This document shows, one piece after another, positions 7,972 through 15,776 of a stretch of DNA of 64,000 bases. How positions within the stretch are numbered: the stretch's first letter is position 1; each line of letters opens with the position of its first letter. The notes under the pieces were generated by a model that was not told the DNA's origin, did not search any database, and saw only the letters and a list, made by a program, of their open reading frames with translations. The position numbers were made by a program, and so were the translations under genes. The stretch comes from Microcaldota archaeon (lineage in GTDB: Archaea; Micrarchaeota; Micrarchaeia; Norongarragalinales; SBBD01). The stretch is from NCBI GenBank assembly GCA_018819225.1, contig JAHJQN010000007.1, positions 1 to 64,000 on the forward strand. The letters run 5' to 3'.

Positions 7972-8833
7972 ATATCGGCGGAAGACGTATTTTTAAGTAT
8001 AAAGCCCTTGAAATGGAAAGGTATTTATAGGAGGTCGCGGCTTATAATAGTGCACTCGAATTTAAGCGTTGGTGGTATTGGAGAGAAACAAGACAAAAAA
8101 CCAATCTCTTCTTCTCAAGGATTTGCCTCCTTTGGGTTGTTTGTCCTCTTCTCTCGCACCACCTTAATAGACTCCTAGTGAGCGTGTGAGCTAGGCGTTT
8201 TCTTCGCGAATACGGTTTAACGCTTTTTGATGAGAGGAACCGGTCTCACGACCGACTTCATTACAAGCCGGACGATTCGTCGGATTCGCTTTCGCAATAT
8301 TCCGTCCATTTTTCATGCACATACTTCAAGGTACTCGTCCACCGCATGGACAAACGTTCTTCTTCGATTTCAATCACCCGAATTCAAAGGGAAGAGAAAG
8401 CAGGATAACGCGAGAGACTTTCAAAACCATATGTCGGATTATGCCTCCTAGCGGTTCGGCTCTCCAATCGTCAGAGCCTGCTTTCACGCACTCAATTTCA
8501 GCACATCACCTCTGGGATATGGTTAATCAAAAAAAAACATAAAGGAGACTAACGGCTTCGCCAATCCAAAACCAGTCCACGTTTTCAAAGCCGAAAACGC
8601 ATCATCCTGTTACGCTCCCTTAATGGTAAAGCGCAACAGATGGAGGGGGCTCATGCTAAACCGCGTGCACGACAGATTCCAGCGGATGCTTGAGTCCATT
8701 ATTCCTCTAAGAAAAAGAAGAAGACTCATCCTATAAAAACGTTTCGTTGAAAGAGAAATCGAACACAAAAAAATATTCTGCGGAAAAAAACTACGTCACT
8801 TCCCGCCGGAAACGGAGGAACGCCCGTTCTGCA
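7972..8833. other. 862-base non-coding region with many inverted repeats
   Basis: No ORF here has family features or convincing codon structure; the few ORFs are short and Ser/Arg/His-rich. Structure is dense: a ~98-base imperfect hairpin at 8071-8163, CCTAG/CTAGG arms around 8173-8195, CGGTC-TCAC-GACCG near 8243-8256, and GACG-ATT-CGTC near 8269-8279. TATA-like runs occur at 7991-8003, 8022-8030 and 8042-8049. This looks like one or more untranslated RNAs, or a regulatory or replication-related site. I found no convincing signature of RNase P RNA, SRP RNA or a tRNA by eye. Confidence 0.6.
8062..8167 (+). ncRNA. candidate structured RNA: long imperfect hairpin
   Basis: Outer stem TTAA 8062-8065 with 8164-8167, GGTGGT 8071-8076 with ACCACC 8158-8163, GAGAGAA 8081-8087 with TTCTCTC 8149-8155, GACAA 8092-8096 with TTGTC 8141-8145, AACC 8099-8102 with GGTT 8135-8138, and an inner hairpin AAGGA 8117-8121 with TCCTT 8128-8132. 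That is about 30 pairs in a rod of roughly 100 bases. A TATA-like TTATAATA at 8042-8049 would place transcription start near 8070, at the foot of the stem. RNA identity unknown; the mirrored strand folds too, so strand is inferred from the promoter. Confidence 0.5.
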
Positions 8834-9604
8834 CTAAACTCGTTTTTTTCCTTCCTTTTTCATGGCCTCCCGCACGGAACGGATCTTCTTGCGAATATCC
8901 CCTCCTTCAAATGCCGTGCCGATTTGAATGCCGTCCGCACCCGCCGCAATCACTTCCGCGGCTTGCTTCGGCGAGCGTATACCCCCCGCACAGAAGTACA
9001 CGACATCGTCACTGCATGCTTTTGCAATCGAAGCAATCATCTCGTTTGGAACCGGCTCCGGCGCACCGCTTCCCACATCCGAAATCAATACGTGGCTCCC
9101 AGAGAATCTCGCGGATAACGCACACGCCGCAGCCAAATCCGCTCGCGCACGCGGCACCAGGTTCGCGTTTCCGATCCATCCGACCGCTTGACCCGGTTCA
9201 ACGACTAAATAACTGGTGGGAATCGCCTCGATTTTCGAGCGATATACGACGGGAGCCGCCTGAATCTGCGCCGTCGAAAGCCAGTACACGTCCCGCGAGT
9301 TCATCATCTGCATGAAGTACACGGCGTCGGCGTGATGCGTTAAACCCGAAATGTTTCCAGGAAATAACACGACGGGAATCTTGACTTCCTCCTTGATCAT
9401 GCGTACGGTTTCATCCAATTGCGAGCCTTGCGCACCCAAACTCCCGCCAATCAAGATCACGTCGCTTCCTTCCTCGTACGCGGCCTTCGCGATTTCGACT
9501 CCGCGTTCCAAGAAACTTTTATCCGGGTCGATAAGGGAACACAATAAGCAGCCTTCGCTCTCCAGCTTTTCTTTGTAATACCGTTCCGTCTTTCCGGGCT
9601 TCAT
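8834..9604 (-). CDS. geranylgeranylglyceryl phosphate synthase
   Basis: Joins geranylgeranyl diphosphate to sn-glycerol-1-phosphate, the first ether bond of archaeal membrane lipids. The 256-aa TIM-barrel has SLIDPDKS near residue 25, ILIGGSLG, VVLFPGNISG, the phosphate-site SYLVVEPGQAVGW, ISDVGSGAPEPV and CAGGIRSPKQAAEV, all typical of the prenyltransferase family. Normal length and start. It is divergent from the LamG gene at 9666; a perfect 6+4+6 inverted repeat lies 9 bases before its ATG. Bacterial PcrB-type heptaprenylglyceryl phosphate synthase is related, but the archaeal setting favours GGGPS. Confidence 0.93.
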   Translation of the reverse strand: MKPGKTERYYKEKLESEGCLLCSLIDPDKSFLERGVEIAKAAYEEGSDVILIGGSLGAQGSQLDETVRMIKEEVKIPVVLFPGNISGLTHHADAVYFMQMMNSRDVYWLSTAQIQAAPVVYRSKIEAIPTSYLVVEPGQAVGWIGNANLVPRARADLAAACALSARFSGSHVLISDVGSGAPEPVPNEMIASIAKACSDDVVYFCAGGIRSPKQAAEVIAAGADGIQIGTAFEGGDIRKKIRSVREAMKKEGKKRV

Positions 9605-9613
9605 GAAAATGCA

Positions 9614-9629
9614 CCGTTAGCGATAACGG
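9614..9629. promoter_or_regulatory. inverted repeat CCGTTA-GCGA-TAACGG
   Basis: Perfect 6-bp arms with a 4-base spacer, in the 61-base gap between the divergent GGGP synthase (start 9604) and LamG protein (start 9666). It sits in the probable leader of GGGP synthase, next to the shared ATTTAAAAAG TATA-like element at 9637-9646. Position and symmetry suggest an operator or a short RNA hairpin. Confidence 0.4.
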
Positions 9630-9636
9630 AAAATCG

Positions 9637-9646
9637 ATTTAAAAAG
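9637..9646 (+). promoter_or_regulatory. TATA-like element of leaderless LamG gene
   Basis: ATTTAAAAAG centred about 24 bases before the ATG at 9666, matching the leaderless arrangement seen at 4289, 11942 and elsewhere. Confidence 0.55.
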
Positions 9647-9663
9647 CGCTTCCCCTAATGCCG

Positions 9664-9783
9664 TTATGAAACGGGGACAAGGCGCATTCGAGTACGTTCT
9701 GCTGATGGCCGGCGTGCTGCTCATCGTCGTACTCTCCGTCGCCGTATTCCGCGGACTCTCCGGAAAAAGCCTGGTTCAAATCC
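9664..9783 (+). repeat. 120-bp direct repeat, copy 1 (signal-peptide sequence)
   Basis: Identical, including synonymous sites, to 10559-10678. It covers TT plus the first 39 codons and one base, then the two genes diverge. Separation is 895 bases. Such identity beside divergent mature domains points to recent duplication or gene conversion of the secretion signal. Confidence 0.93.
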
Positions 9784-10508
9784 AAGAAAGCACGGAGAAA
9801 ATCGAGGATCTTAATTGTCTTCCGCATTACTGGAAAAGCCAACACGAAACCATTCTAGCATACCGCATGAATGAAGGCAGTGGAAGCATCGTGCATGATC
9901 AAGGCCCGAAGCAAAACCACGGCGACGTAACGGGAGCGGAATGGGCGACCGACATTTGTAAGTTTGGCACGTGTTTGAAGTTCGATGATGACGATGACCA
10001 AGATCAAATCGTTCCCGAACAAATGGTGGCATTAGGCCCGGACGGAATCACCGTCATGTTATGGTATACTGCCGATGGCTATCAGACAGATGATCTGCAG
10101 CCCATTCTATTCCGAGGCAGTCCGTCTTTATCATTCATGTTTGACTTATCGGTTCCCGGAGGAGGGCCCGCGTCCAAACTGCAGGGAAACCTTCGATTCG
10201 TTGTGGCTACGGCTTCCGGAGCCGCAAGAGACGGTACGGACGAATTTCAGTTAAACCCCAACGAACCGGCCCACATTGCATTTACGTATGACGTAGCAAC
10301 GCAAGAAAAAGAGATTTACATCAACGGGGAACGTCAAGGAGTCAATCCAACAGGGAGTGGCGCCATATTGACGACTCCCGGCACCATCGTCATTGGAAAC
10401 CGTATGGATACCATGTTTCTAAACGGACGGGTCAGTGATCTAGCTGTATACAGCCGAGCGCTCACCCAACGAGAAATCCAGCAACAAATGTGGTGCTCGG
10501 TCCGTTGA
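9666..10508 (+). CDS. secreted pilin-type protein with LamG domain
   Basis: 280 aa. The N-terminus MKRGQGAFEY followed by a hydrophobic stretch (residues about 11-28) is a class III signal peptide: prepilin-peptidase cleavage between G4 and Q5, leaving the hydrophobic helix on the mature protein for pilus assembly or membrane anchoring. Residues about 60-280 are a concanavalin-A-like LamG sandwich (ILAYRMNEGSGSIVHDQG, then MLWYTADGYQ, HIAFTYDVATQEKEIYING, VIGNRMD and LAVYSRALTQREI), a sugar- or protein-binding fold on cell surfaces. Cysteines near both ends of the domain may form a disulfide. Its signal sequence is identical in DNA to that of the next gene; TadC-like machinery is encoded 1.5 kb downstream. 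Confidence 0.82.
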   Translation: MKRGQGAFEYVLLMAGVLLIVVLSVAVFRGLSGKSLVQIQESTEKIEDLNCLPHYWKSQHETILAYRMNEGSGSIVHDQGPKQNHGDVTGAEWATDICKFGTCLKFDDDDDQDQIVPEQMVALGPDGITVMLWYTADGYQTDDLQPILFRGSPSLSFMFDLSVPGGGPASKLQGNLRFVVATASGAARDGTDEFQLNPNEPAHIAFTYDVATQEKEIYINGERQGVNPTGSGAILTTPGTIVIGNRMDTMFLNGRVSDLAVYSRALTQREIQQQMWCSVR

Positions 10509-10558
10509 CATCTAACCCCATAACAGAAAACTATATCTACCGATGCGTCTTAGTGGTA

Positions 10559-10678
10559 TTATGAAACGGGGACAAGGCGCATTCGAGTACGTTCTGCTGA
10601 TGGCCGGCGTGCTGCTCATCGTCGTACTCTCCGTCGCCGTATTCCGCGGACTCTCCGGAAAAAGCCTGGTTCAAATCC
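10559..10678 (+). repeat. 120-bp direct repeat, copy 2 (signal-peptide sequence)
   Basis: Second copy of the repeat at 9664-9783; the first difference is CAA versus CGA at codon 40. The upstream sequences differ as well, so the repeat unit is essentially the coding sequence of the signal peptide. Confidence 0.93.
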
Positions 10679-11421
10679 GAGAAAACGTGGAAACCGTCGG
10701 GCGATTCGTTTGCTATCCTCTTTATTTGAAAGAGCCAAGCATTGGAGAAATCGTCTGGAAAATGAATGAAAATGGCGGCAACATATTGCACGATGAAACG
10801 ATTCCAAGAATCAACGGGTTATTGGGAGACGGGGAAGCGAGCAGGATGCCGACTTGGCGGAATACCGCTGAATGCAAGTACCCCCCGTGCCTTCGTTTTG
10901 ACGGATTGGACGATATTGTGGTTAGCGAATCCTCACCGAATGTGTCAGGGGCCAACGGATTCACGTATGAATTCTGGGTTTTGTTCGAGGATATGGGAAG
11001 CGGCCATACCGCGTATATCGCCAATAAAGTAAGCACGTTCAACATTTTCATACGACAAACCGACATCGCCATTACGCCTCAAGGAAGCGTTCCGGCAGGC
11101 GTTGAGTTCCACTTCTTTCCACAAGGAGAGGCGTTAACGGTGAGCGACCCGGAAACCGTTTACACGCTGACTCCCCACCATATTTTGGTCACGTACGATG
11201 CGGGTACGAAAACCGCTCGGCTCTATATTGACGGAAGGCTCATTGGGGAGGATACGGCAAGTGGAACCGGGGCGATCGTCGATACCGGAACCCGCCTCTA
11301 CGTCGGAGGATTTCCCGGACTGGATTTGTCCGTGCAGGGAATGATCGATGAAGTGCGATTGCTGACTCGCGGCGTTAATGAAGAAGAGGTCCAGGACCTG
11401 TTTCAATGCACGGTGACCTAA
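10561..11421 (+). CDS. secreted pilin-type protein with LamG domain, paralogue
   Basis: 286 aa when started at the MKRGQGAFEY methionine at 10561; an in-frame ATG at 10543 adds six residues and would spoil the signal. It has the same class III signal peptide as the preceding gene, then a divergent LamG sandwich (EIVWKMNENGGNILHDE, CLRFDGLDDIVV, FTYEFWVLFEDMG, HILVTYDAGTKTARLYIDG, LYVGGFPGLD, IDEVRLLTRGVNEEEVQ). Mature domains share only the general LamG pattern, so the pair has kept or exchanged its signal while changing its surface-binding face. The 3' end overlaps the convergent Mut7-C gene by about 47 bases. Confidence 0.82.
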   Translation: MKRGQGAFEYVLLMAGVLLIVVLSVAVFRGLSGKSLVQIRENVETVGRFVCYPLYLKEPSIGEIVWKMNENGGNILHDETIPRINGLLGDGEASRMPTWRNTAECKYPPCLRFDGLDDIVVSESSPNVSGANGFTYEFWVLFEDMGSGHTAYIANKVSTFNIFIRQTDIAITPQGSVPAGVEFHFFPQGEALTVSDPETVYTLTPHHILVTYDAGTKTARLYIDGRLIGEDTASGTGAIVDTGTRLYVGGFPGLDLSVQGMIDEVRLLTRGVNEEEVQDLFQCTVT

Positions 11422-11908
11422 CCGAACCCCCCGAACGCGTTTTCAGCTTCTTCCATAAACGAAGGATGTGAGCCGTATGCGATCCGTTCCAGTATATTCG
11501 TCGACAGCACGAACACTTGAAAAAGCACGTCGCGTTTTTCCAGGACTTGAACGGCACGCGTCCACGGACCCGTTGCTTGCTCGCTTGTTTCAATACCCCG
11601 TTGCACATGGAACAAATCCGCGGACTCGGAATATCGCGTTCCTTCAAACGCTTAAACGAGAATCCCGAAGCGCGACTGAATTCGAGTAACTGTTTTTCAA
11701 TATCGTTGGAGCGAATGAGAGTGCATGGAACGTAATCCGTAGCGCGTTGCGCCAACCCGCGATCCTTGGTGATCAACGACGCTTTTTCTCGAATGCATTG
11801 CTTGATGAGCGCATCATCGTCCGTGGAATCCGGAACGGAAACGGATACGCCGAATAAGCGAAGCCAGCGCGACAAGCGGGCGAGCATCACGTCCGTCACG
11901 TAGTGCAT
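11375..11908 (-). CDS. Mut7-C RNase domain protein with zinc ribbon
   Basis: 177 aa. Matches the Mut7-C (DUF82) family: a PIN-like nuclease domain with DVMLARLSRWLRLFGV near residues 6-21, LITKDRGLAQRA with acidic residues near 52, then a zinc ribbon RICSMCNGVL ... CFFKCSCCRRIYWNGSH. The family is a predicted RNase of unknown archaeal substrate. The CxxC pairs and YWxGSH end are all present. The C-terminal 15 residues overlap the LamG gene on the other strand and may not be conserved. A CTTTATAACC element at 11931-11940 places transcription start at the ATG, so it is probably leaderless. Confidence 0.85.
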   Translation of the reverse strand: MHYVTDVMLARLSRWLRLFGVSVSVPDSTDDDALIKQCIREKASLITKDRGLAQRATDYVPCTLIRSNDIEKQLLEFSRASGFSFKRLKERDIPSPRICSMCNGVLKQASKQRVRGRVPFKSWKNATCFFKCSCCRRIYWNGSHTAHILRLWKKLKTRSGGSVRSPCIETGPGPLLH

Positions 11909-11911
11909 GAA

Positions 11912-11950
11912 CGCGGTTGAAACCGCGGCCGGTTATAAAGGCTTTTATAC
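11912..11950. promoter_or_regulatory. divergent promoter with 16-bp palindrome
   Basis: CGCGGTT-GA-AACCGCG (11912-11927) is a perfect 7-bp inverted repeat lying between the minus-strand TATA (11931-11940) and the Mut7-C start at 11908. The plus-strand TATA CTTTTATAC (11942-11950) is 25 bases before the TadC-like ATG at 11971. The palindrome is placed to block Mut7-C transcription and perhaps its divergent partner. Confidence 0.5.
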
Positions 11951-11970
11951 CGCCTTCCGGTAATGCATGC

Positions 11971-14097
11971 ATGCCCGCTCCCCGTCGACGCCCCGAGCGC
12001 AGAGAACGTGCGAAAAAGGAACCGGACGTCAAATCCCTCTACACCGAAAAATTTGATGATACGGGGTTTGAGACCCCGCCAGTACCTAAAATATCGCTCT
12101 TTATTCGCGTGACAAAATATTTCGGCAGCAAGGCCCGCGGCATGAAAGGGCCGGCGTTTACTCCGGAGCAACGCGAGCTCTTCGATTTCTTGAACTGGGA
12201 TCTCACCGCGTCCGAGTTTTACGCGACCGCTCGAAGCATCATGGTCTTCGGACTTGGAATCGGAGTCGTGCTCGGAGCCATCTTCTTTCTCTTTCTCGCG
12301 CCGATCCTCAAATTGGGAACCGATATCGCGTCGTTGGTCTCCCTCGTATTCGTACTCATCCCGTTCATGGGCAGTTTGTACTACCAACAATACCCGAAAA
12401 TGTTTGCTGAACGAGAAAAAATGCGTTCATTGGCATACGTTCCGGAAATCATCAATTATTTGGTGATGAGTCTCCGCATCAACCCGAATCTCGAGAAGGC
12501 CGTCGAGTTTGCGTCGCAACACGGAAGGGGAAAAATTTCTGACGAATTAAAGGAACTGATCTGGGACGTGCAGATTGGCAAATTCTTGAGTATCGAGGAA
12601 GGATTGGACAAGCTGGCTTACCGATGGGGAAACTACAGCGACGATTTCAAACACTCGCTCATGATCATTCGTTCCTCGGTTCTGGAAACGGATAAGGAGC
12701 GGAGAGCGCAACTCCTCGAAAAAGCAACGGCGGACGTATTGGAAGGCAGCCGAGAGAAAATGGATTTGTACGCACGCGGACTGCATCAACCCTCCGTATT
12801 CCTGTACTATTTCGGGATTTTGCTGCCGCTCATGCTCGCCATTATTCTACCCATCGCAGCCGCTTTCGTGAAAGATGTCCCTATTGCCACTAAAACCAGC
12901 ATCTTTCTCATCTACGGAGTATTGATTCCAGCCGGCATTTACGTATACGGCAACAACATCCTGGGAGGGCGGCCACCGACCTACGTCGCGCCCGAGATTC
13001 CTCCGGATTACCCCGGGCTCCCCAAGAAAGGAAACATGCGGTGGATGGGCATGCAATTCTCGTATACGCTGCTGGCCATCCTCGTGTTCTTCGGCGTATT
13101 CATGATCGGCAACGCGATCGACGGCTGGACGATGTCTCACATTGCGGAATACGAACTGGAAGAACAGCTGCGCCTGATTCCATCCGCAGAATTCGCGGGC
13201 TTCACATTCTACATCTACTCCATTTTTTCCTTGATTATTGGGACGAGTCTCGCCATATCCGTGTACCTGCTCGGCAAATACGGTGAACGCAAGAAAGTAC
13301 AGGATGAACTCCGGGCCATGGAAGGCGAGTTCAAGGATTCCGTTTACGTATTGGCGTCGCGTCTCGCCGAAAACCGGCCCATGGAAGACGCGTTGGCACA
13401 TGCCATCGAATTCCTCCCAAAAAGCAAGGTATCCAACCGCGTATTCCGAAAAGTACTGGAAAACGTGGTTTTACTCGGATTAACCCTCGAAGCCGCCGTG
13501 TTTGATCGCGTTTACGGGGCGATGCGCAACCTCCCCTCGCAAACCATTCGAAGCGGCATGCGCGTCATGGTGGATTCCGTGGAATTAGGCGTGAACACGG
13601 CCGCGAAAGCATTGATCCAACTCTCCATGCAGATCCGCAACGCGCAAAAGATCGACGAGTCGCTCAAGAAGCTATTATCCGATATTACGATGTTGCTGAA
13701 TACGATGGCCACGTTCATCGCGCCCATCGTTCTCGCGGTCGTGAGCTCGCTGCAAACCATTATCATCAACTCGCTTTCGGGCCTCGGCGGAACCTCTCAA
13801 CTGGAAAGTGCGACGGGAGGCACGCGCATCGGGGGAATGAACTTCAAAGGATTGGGAAGCGTATTGGATACGTCCAGTATTCGTGATAACTCGGCGTCCC
13901 CCGGAGAATTCTTGCTGATCATGGGCATCTACGTCATCGAAGTCGTCATTTTGTTAACGTACTTCAACTCGCAGATCGAGGACTCGAATAACAAGCTGCA
14001 CACGTACGTCAGCATCGCGAAAGCGCTACCCGTTGCCAGCGTCATTTTTGCCGTCGTGGCCTATTTTGCGAGCAGCAGTCTCAGCGGATTAGGTTAA
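11971..14097 (+). CDS. type IV pilus/archaellum platform protein (TadC/FlaJ-like), two T2SF domains
   Basis: About 708 aa. Integral membrane core of a type IV pilus-like machine, where it would couple a secretion ATPase to pilin polymerisation. Two T2SSF domains are visible: residues about 130-280 (YVPEIINYLVMSLRINPN, LEKAVEFASQH) and about 445-600 (YVLASRLAENRPMEDALAHA, then SQTIRSGMRVMVDSVELG), each followed by membrane helices; a charged, Arg-rich N-terminus precedes them. This doubled layout is usual for archaeal FlaJ/TadC proteins. The nearby class III signal-peptide proteins at 9.7-11.4 and 21.8-24.1 kb are likely substrates. No ATPase or prepilin peptidase is in the window. ATG 11971 fits the leaderless promoter. 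Confidence 0.85.
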   Translation: MPAPRRRPERRERAKKEPDVKSLYTEKFDDTGFETPPVPKISLFIRVTKYFGSKARGMKGPAFTPEQRELFDFLNWDLTASEFYATARSIMVFGLGIGVVLGAIFFLFLAPILKLGTDIASLVSLVFVLIPFMGSLYYQQYPKMFAEREKMRSLAYVPEIINYLVMSLRINPNLEKAVEFASQHGRGKISDELKELIWDVQIGKFLSIEEGLDKLAYRWGNYSDDFKHSLMIIRSSVLETDKERRAQLLEKATADVLEGSREKMDLYARGLHQPSVFLYYFGILLPLMLAIILPIAAAFVKDVPIATKTSIFLIYGVLIPAGIYVYGNNILGGRPPTYVAPEIPPDYPGLPKKGNMRWMGMQFSYTLLAILVFFGVFMIGNAIDGWTMSHIAEYELEEQLRLIPSAEFAGFTFYIYSIFSLIIGTSLAISVYLLGKYGERKKVQDELRAMEGEFKDSVYVLASRLAENRPMEDALAHAIEFLPKSKVSNRVFRKVLENVVLLGLTLEAAVFDRVYGAMRNLPSQTIRSGMRVMVDSVELGVNTAAKALIQLSMQIRNAQKIDESLKKLLSDITMLLNTMATFIAPIVLAVVSSLQTIIINSLSGLGGTSQLESATGGTRIGGMNFKGLGSVLDTSSIRDNSASPGEFLLIMGIYVIEVVILLTYFNSQIEDSNNKLHTYVSIAKALPVASVIFAVVAYFASSSLSGLG

Positions 14098-14616
14098 CTA
14101 AAATCGCGTCCTCGGATACGGTGCCTGCGGCGGCATCGTCGGATGATAAGTTAACAACGCGACGTAACCATACGCCAGACCAACGAGTAACGGCACGATG
14201 TTCAAATCCTGCGTCACAAACACGTGGATCATGAGAATGACAATGGCCGCCACGAACGCGGGAACCGGATAGACTTCCACTACCGCCAAATCCATCGGAC
14301 TCAACGCAACGGTTGCTCCAAGCAACGCCATAATCGAAGCCGACGCATCAAACGCGAATCCGGAGCCCGAGGCCTGCAAAGAACTCCCTATCAACGAAGG
14401 CAGAATCCACAACAGCAAAAAGTGTTGTGAACCCAAACGCGTTTCAACGCCGCGGCCCAAGAAAAACAGTCCGAGTGCCGCCGGAAACAACGCGAATAAA
14501 TTCGAAAAGAAGAAAAGCGAGGTAAACAAGGAAAGCGGCGACTCCATTAAAAATGGAAACATCGTGCCCGCTATCGATATCAGAAAAACCAAGGCGAGAA
14601 CGTAGTGGTAAAGCAT
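14098..14616 (-). CDS. rhomboid-like membrane protein, probably inactive
   Basis: 172 aa with about six hydrophobic helices. The FFFSNLFALFPAALGLFFLGRGVETRLGS stretch (around residues 35-63) matches the rhomboid pattern HxxxNxxxLxxxGxxxExxxGS with the histidine gone, and FDASASIMALLGA (89-101) matches GASGAIFGLLGA with the nucleophile serine kept at 92. The last-helix histidine of active rhomboids (AHxxG) reads PLLVGLAYG. A Ser-His dyad is therefore not visible, as in iRhom/derlin-type pseudoproteases. It overlaps the preceding small gene by one base (TAATG), so the two are likely coupled. Confidence 0.5.
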   Translation of the reverse strand: MLYHYVLALVFLISIAGTMFPFLMESPLSLFTSLFFFSNLFALFPAALGLFFLGRGVETRLGSQHFLLLWILPSLIGSSLQASGSGFAFDASASIMALLGATVALSPMDLAVVEVYPVPAFVAAIVILMIHVFVTQDLNIVPLLVGLAYGYVALLTYHPTMPPQAPYPRTRF

Positions 14617-14867
14617 TACTTCTTGCCGCCTGCCTCGGGAGGAAGCTGGCCGACGGGAATTTCCACGAAGCGCACGTTATCATCCTTCAACGTGTAGATC
14701 ACGCGAATCACTCCGGAAACCATTTGGCTGTCGTTCAGCTTATCGAAATACGCGAGCGTCGTATCTTCTTTCACTCCAACCGCGCCTTCAAAAACGGCGT
14801 CAATGGGCGTAAACCCCGCTTTTTTGAGTAGATCAATTGTCTTAAGTACTTCATCCTTGATTTTCAT
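14616..14867 (-). CDS. small conserved-looking protein of unknown function
   Basis: 83 aa from the ATG at 14867, chosen because GGGGTG at 14875-14880 is a well-spaced ribosome-binding site; a GTG at 14876 is in frame but lies on that site. The sequence (MKIKDEVLKTIDLLKKAGFTPIDAVFEGAVG ... in mixed helix-strand pattern) suggests a small alpha/beta protein with no membrane segment. I do not recognise the family. Its stop overlaps the rhomboid-like start, so they form a two-gene operon. Confidence 0.6.
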   Translation of the reverse strand: MKIKDEVLKTIDLLKKAGFTPIDAVFEGAVGVKEDTTLAYFDKLNDSQMVSGVIRVIYTLKDDNVRFVEIPVGQLPPEAGGKK

Positions 14868-14963
14868 CCGTTTCACCCCGCAAAACCGCAGGTATTACGG
14901 GAATAGCTTTAAATAGGTTTGTTCCATCTTTTGCCTACCCACCCAAAAATCGAGGGATTCCGC

Positions 14964-15122
14964 ATGACAGTAAAAGGCGACGAACTCGTACACAATTGCC
15001 GAAACTGTTTTTCCCAGCACGGCTATGGCATCAACCTGCAGAAAAACGGGGAAGGATTCGAATGCCCGCACTGCCACTCGCACTACCTATGCGAGCACGG
15101 CTACATGAAGCGCGTGAATTGA
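14964..15122 (+). CDS. small zinc-ribbon protein
   Basis: 52 aa. Two zinc knuckles, HNCRNC near residues 10-15 and ECPHCHSHYLC near 32-42, would hold one zinc in a rubredoxin-like ribbon, with further histidines nearby. The start is ATG 14964; the frame remains open upstream only through a TTG at 14919. TATA-like CTTTAAATA at 14907-14915 is shared with the divergent gene at 14867. Small stand-alone ribbons of this kind are common in archaea and usually act in nucleic-acid or protein binding; no specific partner is visible. Confidence 0.65.
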   Translation: MTVKGDELVHNCRNCFSQHGYGINLQKNGEGFECPHCHSHYLCEHGYMKRVN

Positions 15123-15169
15123 GCGAGCGTATCGAAACGCATTAAACGGGATTTGCAGAAAATACGGTT

Positions 15170-15742
15170 ATGCCTAAAGCCCGCGAGGAACGCGAACTCA
15201 TCCACCACGCGATCACGCAACATCACTTGCCGAACCCCCGATTCGCGATCGCGCGCAAGGAGTTAATGACCAAAATGCAGGAAGCGTCCGTGCAAGCCGC
15301 GATTGCAGGCGTTCTCGGATTGCGCTGGGAACGCCGCACTCCAACACCGGGCCGGACGACGCGTAAAGAAGAATTGCGGCACATGCAGTTATTAGACGCG
15401 CCCCACCCCCGACAACACTACATTGACGGACTGCAAGAGTTACTTGCACAAACGGGAAAGAATGCCCGCGATATGGACGAGAGAACGCGCAGAAAACACG
15501 CTCGCGTCATTGTCACGCGCGTCAGACGAATCGCCTTGCTGGGACGGCGTCAATTTGAGAAGTCGCTCGGGATCCAGCAAATGATTCGCCCAGACGAAGC
15601 GCTCCGGTTATTCCGAACAGCTGTTGCAGGCGTACACCAGAGGGCCCGGTCATTAAGAGCCGAACCGGAATTCACGTCCGTATTCCGATCCTACACCGGA
15701 ATGCGCTCATGGAAGGAACGGGAACGAAGAGGAAAAAAGTAA
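15170..15742 (+). CDS. basic helical protein of unknown function
   Basis: 190 aa, very rich in Arg and His (for example TRRKHARVIVTRVRRIALLGRRQ), predicted mostly helical, with no signal peptide or membrane segment. The strong positive charge suggests binding to RNA or DNA. I do not recognise the family. It sits in a plus-strand series with the zinc ribbon upstream and the ScpA-side genes downstream, each gene with its own gap of 30-50 bases. Confidence 0.6.
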   Translation: MPKAREERELIHHAITQHHLPNPRFAIARKELMTKMQEASVQAAIAGVLGLRWERRTPTPGRTTRKEELRHMQLLDAPHPRQHYIDGLQELLAQTGKNARDMDERTRRKHARVIVTRVRRIALLGRRQFEKSLGIQQMIRPDEALRLFRTAVAGVHQRARSLRAEPEFTSVFRSYTGMRSWKERERRGKK

Positions 15743-15776
15743 CCCCCTTTTAATCCTTCAAGTCCTGAATGCCCTA

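Noticed and set aside
8227..8542. Two short plus-strand ORFs in the non-coding gap
   Set aside because: Ser/Arg/His-rich, overlapping each other in different frames, with no ribosome-binding site and no codon pattern like the neighbours.
7972..8833. RNase P RNA or SRP RNA
   Set aside because: Looked for GAGGAAAGTCC/ACAGAA...GGCTTA and for the SRP helix 8 GGAAGGAAGCA-type core on both strands. ACAGATTCCAGC near 8672 is only a partial match with no paired P4 partner.
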